Positions 12,205-22,904 of a stretch of DNA of 64,000 bases are shown here, one piece after another; the first letter of the stretch is position 1, and every line of letters starts with the position of its first letter. Made by a program: the position numbers and the translations under genes. The stretch spans positions 170,612,034 to 170,676,033 of the forward strand of contig NC_073302.1 of the NCBI RefSeq assembly GCF_027595985.1, read 5' to 3'. The DNA is from Sorex araneus. Lineage: Eukaryota > Chordata > Mammalia > Eulipotyphla > Soricidae. Under the pieces are notes generated by a model, which saw only the letters and a list, made by a program, of their open reading frames with translations, was not told the origin of the DNA and ran no database searches.

Positions 12205-12476
12205 TTTTTTCCCCCAATTTTAATTTTTTTGAGTCATCGTTAAATACATAGTTACAAAGCTGTCCATGATCCAGTCGCAGTCACACAATGATCCAACACC
12301 CATCCCTCCACTGGTGTCCATTTCCACCAGCAATGGCCCCATTTCCCTCCCACCCCAGCATAGTTCTGTGGCAGGCACTTTCCTTCTCTCCCCTTCTATG
12401 TCCCCCACCCCTTTCTGGGCATTAGGGTCTGCAGAACAGATCTCTATGATTCTTAACTGCTCTCTCACTCTCCTTA
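12205..12476 (-). mobile_element. L1 3' UTR fragment
   Basis: On the minus strand this is an L1 3' end. The + strand begins with a T-rich tract, then TTTTTTTGAGTCATCGTTAAATAC, ATGATCCAACACCCATCCCTCC and CTTTCTGGGCATTAGGGTCTGC. The same motifs recur at 47322-47612 and 59255-59760 and, in the opposite orientation, at the end of the young L1 near 41880-42000. Confidence 0.75.
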
Positions 12477-13952
12477 GTGAGAGACCTTGATCATGTTCCT
12501 ACACACTTTTCTTTGCAGTTAGCATCTTCCCTAAACTTATTAACCACAAGTCAAGGACCTTGACCTTGTTGATTCATGTCATTTTGGAGTTGATCTTGAG
12601 TGGGAAAATGGCACTGAATCTCCCTGTCCTGTCACCTTGCATCACTCCTAGCAGCAACTGTATGCAGCCACTTCGCCAGCTCCTAGACGCTTTCCTCCCT
12701 GGGCCGTTGGACTCTGCTGTTCGCTCCTCTTCTCTTTTGAAAGAACATTGTTGCAATTTTGATTTTAACTCCCAACTGAAAAAAACTTTGGCACCACTGT
12801 ATTTAGGGAACTATTTTTGTTTTCCTTTAATACAGATAAAACTTTCTGTTTATTAGAGCAGCCATGTTAATAACTAAAACAACTAGCAGTTGCCATTTGG
12901 TAACTTTTTTTTTTAATGGACTTAAAATATTTCACTGGCTTATGAACACTAAATAGCCTGATACAAATAAAAAGCATGTCTACAAAAATATTACTAGTAC
13001 ATGCAATAGAACATTTTTTGTTCTTGAATGTTTTTGTTGTTTTAGAATGAAAGAAGATCCCAATCACATATTTGTTAAAACTTTGGCGTTTGGTTCTTAA
13101 CTCAGATCTTTTTGGAAAAATAGGCAAATCATTGAATTCCACCAAATTTTTTAACAATGTTCTTGTTTTCTTCATCATGTAGCTACTTTAGACACTTGAT
13201 TTTTACTTTCACATTACTATTTAGATAATGAGAGACCTTTCTAGGGTTTTTTAAATCCCAAAGACCCCACTGGATCATGGGTCCTCCCACATTCCTCCAT
13301 GGAAGGCAACCCTTTCCTTTGGTGACTTTGGTTGTTACTTGAACCAGGACATTACACACTTTTGGGTGCAGTCCTTGCATACTTGCATACAAAGGAATGT
13401 CAAGAGTCTTAAGAATTAACTATATTATCATTTAATGTGACTTTAACTCATACTTAACAGAAATGGCTTATCCTAGATACTCAAACTAGTAGCTATATAT
13501 CTGCGCTCTCTCCTCTCTCTCTCTCTCTCTGTCTCTCTCGATATTCAAATGTTGAATATACACATTCAACATTTGAAGTTCCAGAATTCAAGTAAGCATT
13601 AATTTAAATTTAATGATACATGACACTTTTGTAAGAAGCGCAACGATGATTTTCTTCATTTAGATTTCTGGACTAGCAGCAATATTGTTCTCTCTCTTTA
13701 TATATGTATATATATTTAATTTTTATTGTGAATCTAATTTATAATACTATTTGTAACAGTCTCTTGCACACTTCCAACATCACACCCATCACTTAGATTT
13801 TTTAATAAGTGAATACAAAATGAAGAAATATTATAAACATTTAGGAACACTTAACGAGTGTTAACTGAAATAATTATAACATCTCTAGTTTTGAGTGTGA
13901 ATGTGAATTTTATTTAATAGAGATGAAAGCAAAGAAGATTGCTGAAAATCAC
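12477..13952. other. Intergenic, simple repeats only
   Basis: AT-rich DNA with a TC-rich tract at 13505-13540 and a TA-rich tract near 13698-13716. A short inverted repeat (ATATTCAAATGTTGAATATAC followed by CACATTCAACATTTGAA) lies at 13540-13577. Chance frames of 60-103 codons occur on both strands, with no recognised product. Confidence 0.45.
13505..13540. repeat. (TC)n-rich microsatellite
   Basis: Interrupted CT dinucleotide run (CTCTCTCCTCTCTCTCTCTC) next to a small inverted repeat. Confidence 0.9.
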
Positions 13953-14104
13953 TAGGTTTTTTTGTTTTTGCCACACCCAACTGTACTCAAGGGCCACTTG
14001 AGTCTCTGTGCTCAGGGAACCATATGTGGTGCCAATAATTTAAACCATTGTTGTCACAGCTGCATGCTACCTCAGTGCCTTAACTTTTGTACTCTTTGGC
14101 CCCC
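13953..14104 (-). mobile_element. SOR-type SINE, old
   Basis: GCCACACCCAACTGTACTCAA, GTGCTCAGGGAACCATATG and TTGGCCCCC in reverse orientation, strongly diverged. Confidence 0.75.
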
Positions 14105-14319
14105 TTTAATATCACTTTCAGGACTCTAAATATTCTCAGTCTATCAGCTTTCGTGAGATTCACCCCTATGAAGGCATTAAGTTTAATCCAATAGTCAGGA
14201 AATCCTTGTTTATCCAACCCAAACCTGGATTTCTCAAGTGAAGTATCATTTATAAAAAATAGTCACAGAATCATCACTCAACCCTCAGTTGCCAAAGGGG
14301 GAAAAAAGAGCAGGATCAT

Positions 14320-16285
14320 ACATAGAAAAGATTTTTTATTTAATGCAGTGAGTGTATAGTCAACATTACCATTGAACTAAACATCTGAAATTTGATAGAA
14401 TGAAACAGAAATTAGTCATCTGTTAATGGTTACTATCCACTAGGTACATCTGAAGTTGTAGAGTATCAGGCCTGCCCATAGACATTTGAGTAGACAATGT
14501 CGGCACAGAACATAAATCTCACACAAGGTATAATCAAAATTTATGTCAGACCAATTATCCCATCAGTAAACTTTCTGTAGTAACATCAACTTCATGGAAT
14601 ATTATGTTTTCGCAACAAACAGTGATCGTATGGAGATGTGAGCATGTCGTTATAAACATGATACGCTAAATACAGCATTTTTTTGAGGTCAAGCCTTTCT
14701 GTAGAAAGGGAATTTAATTGACATTCTTTCAGGCATAGTATATAAACATCAAAATATTTCTATCATAAGAAATAGTATTTAACAACATAGCTTTTAAATA
14801 AAAATACTTTAAAAATCAGCTTTGATGAGATTAAATTTATTTTTAAAGAATATTTTTTAAAGAACCTTCCTTTATAGTGAAATATATATTACTTGCTCCT
14901 CAGGCTATTTTACATTTTTTTTTTCAGCAATAAACCTCCACCTTCCCTAGTCTATTATTAATAAAGTAGTGCAAAACATTGTCTGCAACGATTTTAAACA
15001 AGCTAAGTCCCCTACCAACTCAGGAAAGTAAGATATCCTCACCAATGCTCCCTCCAGAGGTATATTCCCTTGATATAACAGGGAGTTAGATACAAAAACT
15101 ACCATAAGGAAATGCAATTTTTAAGTATAGATTCTATAGTAAGTAGTGAAACTTTTTGAAGGCAAATTCCCCCTCCTCATAAGCAGTTTATTATACAAAA
15201 TAGGTTTTCATGCATTCATATTATCAAGAATGATATTTTTCCAGAAATGAATGTAACACTGGCATATCACATAGCACACTGCATTCTCCTCTACATTAAA
15301 ATTCACACTAATAACAGAAATCATAGTATGTATTAAAGCATTTCAATAACCTAATGAGAAAGCAGATATTTTTTTTCTCTGCTAGAACACTCGAGTAATA
15401 ACTTTTTTAGATGCACAGAGGAATAATCTGACACCAAAAGTCACACAGATTTAGTTTGCTAGTATTTTTGTCAACTGAACTGGGGTACTAGAATTTGCTC
15501 ACATGGTATAAAGGAGTGGCATATATAAAAAGTCAGATAGGCAATCATTTATAAATCTGGCAGTATTTATGTGTAGACCTGTTGAAATGTTAAGGTTTTT
15601 AATGGAATGATAGAAGGTTTGAAAGTTTTCTGTAGGATTGCAGAGTGTGAAAATTTCTCGTGAGAGGTGAGTGTACCTTCACTCATTAGCTTCAGATCAC
15701 ACAAGTTATACCCAAAGAATTTGCACAGGAATGAATGTCAGGATTTGAAGACAGAATCTTTGTTAAATTGAAATGCATCTGTTTCATTTTTCAGGTTTTC
15801 GGGATCCCCCTTCCTCTTTTAAAATGTATAAAACATAGAAACTGTAATAGATTGTTTTCAGATTAAAAAAAAAGTTACATAAAAAAACTTAAATGGACAT
15901 TTACATTTCATGTCGATTTAATCAGCACAGCTGAGCATCTAATCTAATATTCTGGTTCTTTCACTTGTAATTAGAGACGTCTGGAGCTTCTAATATCACC
16001 ATTCTTACATTTCTTGACCCCCTGTGTTATAGTATGATCCACAGCTAACAAATCTTTCACGCAACAGTAGCTAAACCTTTATCAAATTGATTCTGTACAA
16101 TGGAAGTATATTTTCAAAGACATATGCCTTTGTACACTATTTACAAATTCTCTCGATCATGATTTTTTTAAAAAAAAAAAAGTCAAAATAAATAAAAAGT
16201 AGAAAGAAAGGAAATGCTGCTGAGGCGGAGGCTTTTTCTTTTATCTTTCCAAACAGATGCGGGTCTCCTCAGTGCTGGGAGTTGG
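14320..16285 (-). other. MCTP1: MCTP1 3' UTR
   Basis: About 1.95 kb downstream of the MCTP1 stop on the minus strand. It contains no SINE or L1, in contrast with its surroundings, as expected for a retained UTR. It ends at a candidate poly(A) signal (14335-14340). The extent is inferred from the signal and the absence of repeats. Confidence 0.55.
14335..14340 (-). terminator. MCTP1: Candidate MCTP1 polyadenylation signal AATAAA
   Basis: On the minus strand the context is CTGCATTAAATAAAAAATC followed by TTTTCTATGTATG, that is a hexamer plus a downstream T/GT-rich element. This predicts cleavage around 14315-14325. Confidence 0.45.
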
Positions 16286-16357
16286 CTAGCCCAGATTGTT
16301 TTTCTTCCTTTTACATGGGCTATGAGAAGGATCTGGTTTCAGTTCTTGGTATTGCAC
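16286..16357 (-). CDS. MCTP1: MCTP1 last coding exon
   Basis: Encodes the final 23 residues of multiple C2 and transmembrane domain-containing protein 1, an endoplasmic-reticulum/vesicle-associated Ca2+-binding C2 protein. On the minus strand it begins with GTG after acceptor TTTAAACAG (AG at 16358-16359), in phase 0 with the preceding exon, and reads VQYQELKPDPSHSP, then a basic CKRKKNNLG tail, then TAG at 16286-16288. The lysine/arginine cluster is probably cytosolic. As I recall it, human MCTP1 has Tyr where this sequence has Cys (TGT) before KRKK. The reading is otherwise intact, with no frameshift. Confidence 0.93.
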   Translation of the reverse strand: MQYQELKPDPSHSPCKRKKNNLG

Positions 16358-17265
16358 CTGTTTAAACAGAGTTCAGAGAAAGACTGGTCAGGTGGCCACT
16401 CTGGCAAAGGAAGGAAAGCAAAGGAATGAGAGACTATGCTTGGGGGGAAAAAACCATTCACTCTGGAAGCTGAGATCTGCAGCTGGGATGCAGAAAACAA
16501 TGGAATGATAGAGCAGGAGTCAGAAGGGAAATCCTGCCAGCGTCTACATGAGGGCCCTGATGGGAACGTTGGTAACGGGCTGGGGTCTCCACTGTACAGA
16601 ACATGTGGCATTAAAAACCAAATCATCCCCATCTAGTTTGAAGGGGTATTTTACGATCTCAAGGTATTTTGCAGTTTATCTTTTGTTTCTTTAGTATATA
16701 CTTAATTCCCATTCAGCCCAATCTCTGATATCAAAGACTCAACTAAAGGAAGACGTATCCCTGCAGTCCAGCTTCAAGATTTCACAGAATCCTTTCTTAT
16801 TTTACTCTGAAACAGTCAATGGTCGATAAACATCATCTTAAAGCATTTTCAAGGAGTAAACTGTGCCCATGTCATCACAAAGCAACCACTCTTCCTTCAT
16901 TCACTTAATTTGTGCAAATTATGTAAAGAAGCTTTACCTCTCAAATGTCCAGTAGCACATTATGTTTTGATCATCTAATATACTGCTTCGTCCTGCCCAG
17001 GTAATGATGGCTTCCCTTCAGAAAGAATTGTGCCTGACTGCCTTGGTAGGTTGTGGTGCAACCCCACACACACATTTCCTTCCCCAGTCTCCATAAGTTC
17101 TTCTTGGATAACACCCCAACTGTGCTAAATTCCTATATGACCACATCTGCTACAGGCTTGATTAACTTCACCTGGTTCTTCTAAAACCTTTTAAAATTAA
17201 AAGGATATAAAAGTTAAAACTTAATACCATACTGCACTAAAGGAATAATAATGAAATCTACATAC
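16358..17265 (-). other. MCTP1: MCTP1 last intron
   Basis: 908 bases with GT donor (GTATGTAGATTTC) and CAG acceptor on the minus strand. It appears free of SINEs. Open frames at 16339-16636 on both strands are chance products of this intron and the exon. Confidence 0.85.
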
Positions 17266-17363
17266 CACTTGTACATCTGAAGGAACTCTGGAAAGGAAGT
17301 CAAGTAGTTCGTTGTTATCAATTGCATAAGGACTTCGAAGTTTTTTTGTAAATTTATTGATAC
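17266..17363 (-). CDS. MCTP1: MCTP1 penultimate coding exon
   Basis: A 98-base exon on the minus strand between acceptor TTTTTCAG (AG at 17364-17365) and donor GTATGT. Two bases (GT) complete the Gly codon begun in the previous exon. The next 32 codons read [32 protein letters not shown]. This conserved, partly basic segment follows the second membrane span in MCTP proteins, within the MCTP-type C-terminal region (Pfam PRT_C-like). Phase 1 to phase 0, which fits the neighbouring exons exactly. No disabling change is visible. Confidence 0.95.
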
Positions 17364-17699
17364 CTGAAAAAGTGAAAGATCAAACATTATTGAAATTTTC
17401 AAAGTTTAGAGTTACAGAAAACATATTTCCGGCAAAAGTGTTGCAGTGATTTGAAGACAGATGGAGCTGCCTTTTAACCTGGACTGAGTGAACCAATAAA
17501 ACCAGTTTTCTCCTTCCCTCCTTTCCTTCTTCATCTCCTCTTTCCTTCTTTCTGTTTCCCTCCTTCCCAACTCAATGGCTATTGTATATTCTACCTCATT
17601 GACTTTTTCCCAACAGGAAAAAAATTTCTACAAACATACCTATCAAAACATTTCTTGCCCTTTCCTCAGTGTCACAGGACTCAGAAGTTGTGCTTGTAT

Positions 17700-18790
17700 T
17701 TTTTTTTTTTTTAGCACATGGGGAAGTTTGGGTTTGGAGAGGTATAACCGACATCCAGTATTGGGCCCACTCCTGGATAGGAGGCAGAGCCCCTCCCTTC
17801 TGGCGAAGTCCCAGCAGCATCTGCACCCAACCTGCACCATATTACAGCCCCACACCACAGCTCCTGAAGTGCACAGTTGCTTATGAGGCCATGTGACAGA
17901 TCTGCTCAACAGACTACAGTCTGCTCACAGTTATATTTTTTATCACTCAGTGAAGATGGGCAAAAAGAAAGCCAGTAACCCCCAGCCTAATCCTTCAGCA
18001 TCTTCCAGGATGTCTAACTACAAAGACTCAACCCCAGCACAGCAAGAACACTAGACAACCAAACATGTAGCAGTCAACTAAGCTCCGTGAGCAAAAACGG
18101 TATCACTGAAGACATAAACACCACCAACCAGTTCAGTAAATCCTCAGACAATAACTTTAGTGACACCATGATGAGGATGTTCAGTGAGTTCAAATAAATG
18201 AAGGCATTGGTAGAAAAACACAAGAAAGTATGAGTCAGAAGAAAAGAATCTATTATCAGAGATGAGAAAAATGAAGAGCATGGTAAGTTATATAAAAAAA
18301 TCAATAGAAGCTCTGAATAGCAGAATATGGGCAGCTGAACAAAAGATCAAGGAGCTCCAAAGGAGGAGGCCTTTGTGGAAAACATCATAAGGTGGGAAAT
18401 TTGGACTCAACTAGGAAATCTCCAAGACACGTGGTACTCAAAATGACAAAATCTAAAGATACAGAGTATTGAAAGCAGCAAAACCAGAAAAGGAACTTAC
18501 AAAGAAGAGTCCATAAGATTTACTGCAGATCTATTAAATGAGATTCTATGAGTCAGAAGAGAGTGGAGAGATATAGTACAAAAACACACCAAAATGAACA
18601 CCTCACCAAGGATACCCAGCTAGATTTTCTTTCCTATTTGAAGACATGATACAGAACTTCATGGACAGGCAACAGCTTAGGCAATTCATGACCTTGAAAC
18701 CAGTTTTGGAAGAAGTGTTAAAAGAACACCTTTAAAGGACAGGAGAAACTTCTCATCATATGGCATTAGGTATGGCACTCACTATTGGTG
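17700..18790 (+). mobile_element. Degenerate L1: end of 5' UTR plus ORF1
   Basis: After a poly(T) tract (17700-17713) comes GC-richer sequence resembling an L1 5' UTR. At 17956 ATGGGCAAAAAGAAAGCC opens a broken reading frame starting MGKKKASNPQPNPS. Downstream, around 18515-18600, the frame reads RFTADLLNEIL, stop, VRREW, recognisable as the conserved TADL...RREW block of L1 ORF1p. There are several in-frame stops and deletions, and ORF2 is absent. It is immediately followed by a family-B copy. Confidence 0.7.
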
Positions 18791-18833
18791 CATATAGTTA
18801 CCTTCTACTAGCTTAGCTATGTTTGCTAAGGGG

Positions 18834-19060
18834 GGAGAGCCTGGCAAGCTCCCTGTGGCGTATTCATATGCCAAATATAGTAACAATGATGGGTCTCATT
18901 CCCCTGACCCTGAAGAGCCTCTAATGTGACACCATTGGGAAGGATGAGTAAAGAGAGGTTGCTAAAATCTCAGGGCTAGGATGAATGGAGACGTTACTAG
19001 GCCCGCTGGAGCAAATCGATGATCAACGGGATGACAGTGATACAGTGACAGTGACAGATT
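18834..19060 (+). mobile_element. Family-B dispersed repeat, long subfamily
   Basis: Close relative of 11840-12108: GGAGAGCCTGGCAAGCTCC, TGGGTCTCATTCCCCTGACC, AGGATGAGTAAAGAGAGG, CTCAGGGCTAGGATG and GAGCAAATCGATGATCAACG. It ends in ATGACAGTGATACAGTGACA-type tandem units rather than poly(A). Confidence 0.75.
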
Positions 19061-19351
19061 GCTAAGGGATTTTATATATTTTCAATAATGAATTAATGTC
19101 ACATTTATATTGATGGTTATATATCTGATCTTTTTTTAATCCAGAGATATTTTATTATCATCTTTTACTTATTAATGCAGCAGTATCCATAGTATATTTT
19201 CTGATATAAAACAATATACCTTAAAATAAAATACTCTGTACTATTATAGACCTTTTCATACTTCCCATTTAAATTTTTTTAATCCTCTTAACTCTTGCTA
19301 AATTTTACATGTGAAGGTTTAGCCTATATCATGGAAACTCTAAAATATGTT

Positions 19352-19547
19352 AGCACAGAATTTTTTTCTTTTTAAGTCACACCCAGCAATGCTCAGGGGT
19401 TACTCCTGGCTCTGCACTCAGGAATCACCCCTGGCAGTGCTCAGGGGACCATATGGGATGCTGGGAATCGAACCCAGGTTGGCCGCGTGCAAGGCAAATG
19501 CCCAACCCGCTGTGCTATCGCTCCAGCCCCCAGCACAGAATTTTTTT
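19352..19547 (-). mobile_element. SOR-type SINE with target-site duplication
   Basis: Near consensus in reverse orientation, from the T-rich tract through GTCACACCCAGCAATGCTCAG and GAATCGAACCCAGG (B box reversed) to CGCTCCAGCCCC. The flanking direct repeat AGCACAGAATTTTTTT lies at 19352-19367 and 19532-19547, marking a fairly young insertion. Confidence 0.95.
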
Positions 19548-19602
19548 TAAAACTTTATTTATGACAGGGAAAACATCATAATCACCACAGTAAGGTTTGA
19601 AT

Positions 19603-19800
19603 ACAAAATAAAACTTTTTTTTCTTTTTGGGTCACACCCGGCAATGCTCAGGGGTTACTCCTGGCTCTGCACTCAGGAATTACTCCTGGCGGTGCTCAGG
19701 GGGACCATATGGGATGCTGGGAAGCCAACCTGGGTTGGCCGAGTGCAAGGCAAACACCCTACCCGCTGTGCTATCGTTCCAGCCCCACAAAATAAAACTT
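19603..19800 (-). mobile_element. SOR-type SINE with target-site duplication
   Basis: SINE body 19617-19786 in reverse orientation, flanked by the direct repeat ACAAAATAAAACTT (19603-19616 and 19787-19800). It lies 70 bases from the previous copy and in the same orientation, but has its own target duplication, so it is an independent insertion. Confidence 0.95.
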
Positions 19801-20015
19801 AATGCAATATATTTTAAATGTCAGAGTTGAAAACTTAGTTATGTAAATGAGAATAAACAGTATATTATATTAAATGATTTGAATTCCTCTGTTTACATAG
19901 GTTAGAATCATACAGCAATCAAACATCACATATTGACTTTTACTGATTTATTTTCTGATAATTCCATTTCCCATTTCCTTAAGTTTTATTGGGGCAAGTA
20001 ATATGAAAAAAATTG

Positions 20016-20182
20016 TTATATGCCTGCCAAGGGGATAGGCTGGGAAGTGTGAGGGAACCTGGGAATATTGATGGAGGAAAGAGAACATGGGTAGTGGGGT
20101 TGTTGTTTGGAACAGTGTGCTGAAAACAGATGTATTATGAGCAACTCTGTAAATAAGAGTGCCTTAAAAAAATAAAAGAAAA
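20016..20182 (+). mobile_element. LINE-like 3' end, unassigned family
   Basis: Starts TATGCCTGCCAAGGGGATAGGC and ends GCCTTAAAAAAATAAAAGAAA after ATTATGAGCAACTCTGTAAA. A second, similar copy is at 62596-62760. The shared 3' end with an A/AATAAA tail suggests the 3' UTR of a LINE family different from the young L1. Confidence 0.5.
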
Positions 20183-20355
20183 AGTACAAAACTAGGGCTA
20201 CTAAGCAGTGAGGGGGCAGGGGACACACAGAGAGAACTTACACAGGATAGTGGTAGTCATGGGTGCTTTGGTGGTGGTGAGGGTGCTGCTTCTGTACACC
20301 AAAAGCATAAACATTATCATGCCTGTAACCTGTTCTCAACTGCTCTTTGAAAAGA

Positions 20356-20480
20356 GGGACCAGAGCCAGTAGTGTGCTTATTTTGCACACTACCAGCCTA
20401 AATTCAAGCCTTAGCACCTTGTACGGTCCCCTAGCACAACCAGGAGTGATCTCTGAGCACTTCCGCGTGTGGCTCAAAAA
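20356..20480 (+). mobile_element. SOR-type SINE, diverged
   Basis: GGGACCAGAGCCAGTAGTG head, AACCAGGAGTGATCTCTGAGC body and GTGTGGCTCAAAAATG end. Confidence 0.7.
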
Positions 20481-20864
20481 TGTTTTTCATAGTTCCCTGT
20501 AATGGCCTCTTAGTCCCTTTAAATATACATGTTGGTTTTTACTACAAGACACTTTAGGAACCAGTACAGTTCCCAAGGGTTGAAGTAGCCAATGGAGGTG
20601 GGGTACGTGTTAGATACCCGCTAACCCCAAGTGGATTTGTATCAAATTTAGCTCTAGATTTTGGTGTGTTCGGTGAAGGAGGTGAGTTCAGTGTTACCAT
20701 CTTCAAAACTATTTAATTATTTACTTAAAAACTGGCAGTCTTTTGTTATTTCAGGTAATGTTGGAAAAAATGTCAAGATTGTATGTCTACTAAACCTTAC
20801 CTAAAAGCAACTCACCTCCATCCCACTTAAAAAAAAAGCATTAAAAAAATGCTTTCTAAAAGGG

Positions 20865-21300
20865 AAACTAGTAAAGATGGCACTATAGGAACACCCAGAA
20901 CTTAACCTCCCTAATATCTCCCTCTATGTGGAACCCCACTGAGAAAGAACTAATAATTGACCAGCAACTCTACGATGTCTGTGTGTCACACAACAATGTT
21001 ATATAACTCTACAATCAGGGACAAAAACAAGTTACACTGCAACGGGTAGAAAAGGGTTCTTATAGGTCCTAAGCTTTTGTCCCTAGGGATCAGCATGGCC
21101 GAGTGGATCACAAGCTGCCAGACTTCATGTGAGATATAATTATTTGTCCTTGACTCTAAGCCCAGAGATACATACCTACTTTGGAACACACTCGTGGGTC
21201 CTCTGTGGGGCTCTCTGGAGACCAAGGCTGGCAGGTATTATCTTTGTGTTCTGCCTTGTTCTAGTTGCTGCCTTTTCCTTTTTTGCCTCTAAATCTCAGC
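20865..21300 (+). mobile_element. Probable old L1 5' UTR fragment
   Basis: AAAGATGGCACTATAGGAACACCCAGAAC-like opening, followed by CTCCCTCTATGTGGAACCCC and CTGAGAAAGAACTAATAATTG, the style of mammalian L1 5' ends. It probably belongs to the same old element as the fragments at 22905-24100. The link is inferred from order and orientation. Confidence 0.4.
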
Positions 21301-21393
21301 AAGTGTCATATTTATACTCGCTGCCATAATTCTCCCCCACCACACACCATAGTGCCCTTGTCTTCTGGAGAGGAGTTTCACAGATACCTGGGA

Positions 21394-21395
<2 letters not shown>

Positions 21396-21465
<70 letters not shown>
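21396..21465. repeat. (CA)n microsatellite
   Basis: About 70 bases of pure CA dinucleotides, a likely polymorphic locus. Confidence 0.98.
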
Positions 21466-21467
<2 letters not shown>

Positions 21468-21849
21468 CAGCACGGCTAAGCCCCCTGTAAACTACAACAA
21501 CCTTAAGGATATAAAAAGAGACAACAGACCCAGGAACTCAAGTGGGAAGATACCAATTAGCTTATTATCCCAACTGCAGCCTGAGGAGAGAACTTCTAAT
21601 TAGATACCTACCTTTGAGCTCACCATTATCCTTTGTAGAGATTTCAGCTATTTTTGGAGTTCATGGGTGTCATGGGAGCACAGGTATCTCCCTGAATGGT
21701 GCTCTGGCACATATCTGGTGCACTGTTTTGTTTTTTTTTAATTCTGGTGCCCTAGTCTTTGTATTCCCATCCTGGTAGATAACTGTCTACTGGCTTTGGT
21801 ATATAGGAGAATTTGTATGCTAAATCACATGGGATGATAAAAATAGAAG
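21466..21849. other. Intron stretch, possible continuation of old L1
   Basis: Moderately GC-rich DNA between the CA tract and a SINE. It could be interior 5' L1 sequence, but I see no diagnostic motif. Confidence 0.25.
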
Positions 21850-22029
21850 AGAGGCTGGAAAGATAGTATAGTAAGGCACTTGCCTTGCATGAAGCCAACC
21901 CTGATGTCTCATATACATGGTCCTCTGAGCCTTGCCAGGCATGATCCCTAAGCACAGAGCCAGGAGTATGCTGGTTGTAAACAGCTGGCTCTGGAGCACA
22001 GCCAGGTGTGGACCCAAAAAAAATAAAAA
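21850..22029 (+). mobile_element. SOR-type SINE with extra 3' segment
   Basis: GAGGCTGGAAAGATAGTATAG head, CTTGCCTTGCATGAAGCC and AGCACAGAGCCAGGAGTATG. An extra GCTGGTTGTAAACAGCTGGC-like piece precedes the CCAGGTGTGGACCCAAAAAAA end. Confidence 0.8.
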
Positions 22030-22699
22030 ATAGTTCTTGGTAGGCTCCTAGAGATACCAAGTAAAAATACATTCAACATCTTCTGCAAAAGAGATGTACT
22101 TGCTTATCCATGCTCAAAGCTCGGCCCACACATAGGGAACTACAGGTGTGCCTCAGGAAAAGAAACCTGTGCATGCCATCTCTGTGTTCTCCTTTTGCCT
22201 CATTCAAGTATCTCCTAGACAGCAATGTATACATTCATGTAAAGCTTCAACTTTTTGCAGCTGCCTGTGTTAGATCACCTGGGACCAAGTGCCAGCAAGG
22301 TTTACACTTTAAGTCCCATAAGTGTATATATACATATATATAGACAGATTCATGTTTATTCCTGCTGCTTCTGACTGAGGACCTGACTTCCACTCAGCCT
22401 GAAACTTGGTGCTGGCGGAGTTACTTCTCTGTGGGACAGTGACAAATCTTGTCACACCTTCAAGTATTGAAAACCATTTACAATCAAGAGTGTGCTGAGG
22501 AAATCACAAAGATACACCTCAAGCTAAGGTAGTTGATAGGTTATCTTATGCTCAAGTTCACGCCGTAAAGCCCAAACAGAGAAAGATGTTTTTTAGATCC
22601 AGCACTTAAAAATCAACACAGTAAAACAAAGAAAAAATGGGAATGGAAATTAAAGAATAAATGTGCGGAGGGAAAACTTGAATCTAATGTAGATATATG

Positions 22700-22882
22700 A
22701 TTTGGGTTCTATTCCTCCGCCCCTCTCAGAGAGCCCCTCTACTGAGAGCATCTTGCCCCCACAACAGAGCCTGGCAAGCGACCCGTAGCCAAAAACAGTA
22801 ACAAGTCTCACAATGAAGATGTTACTGGTGCCCGCTTGAGCAAACCGATGAGCAATGAGATGACAGTGATACGGTGACAGAT
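22700..22882 (+). mobile_element. Family-B dispersed repeat, short subfamily
   Basis: GAGCCTGGCAAGCGACCCG, then CCAAAAACAGTAACAAGTCTC directly joined to GATGTTACTGGTGCCCGC, GAGCAAACCGATGAGCAATG and the tail GACAGTGATACGGTGACAG. It lacks the roughly 90-base middle block (GGGTCTCATT to TAGGATG) of the long subfamily. The fragment at 43788-43880 has the same structure. Confidence 0.7.
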
Positions 22883-22904
22883 ATATGACTTACTTGGTAA
22901 AAAG

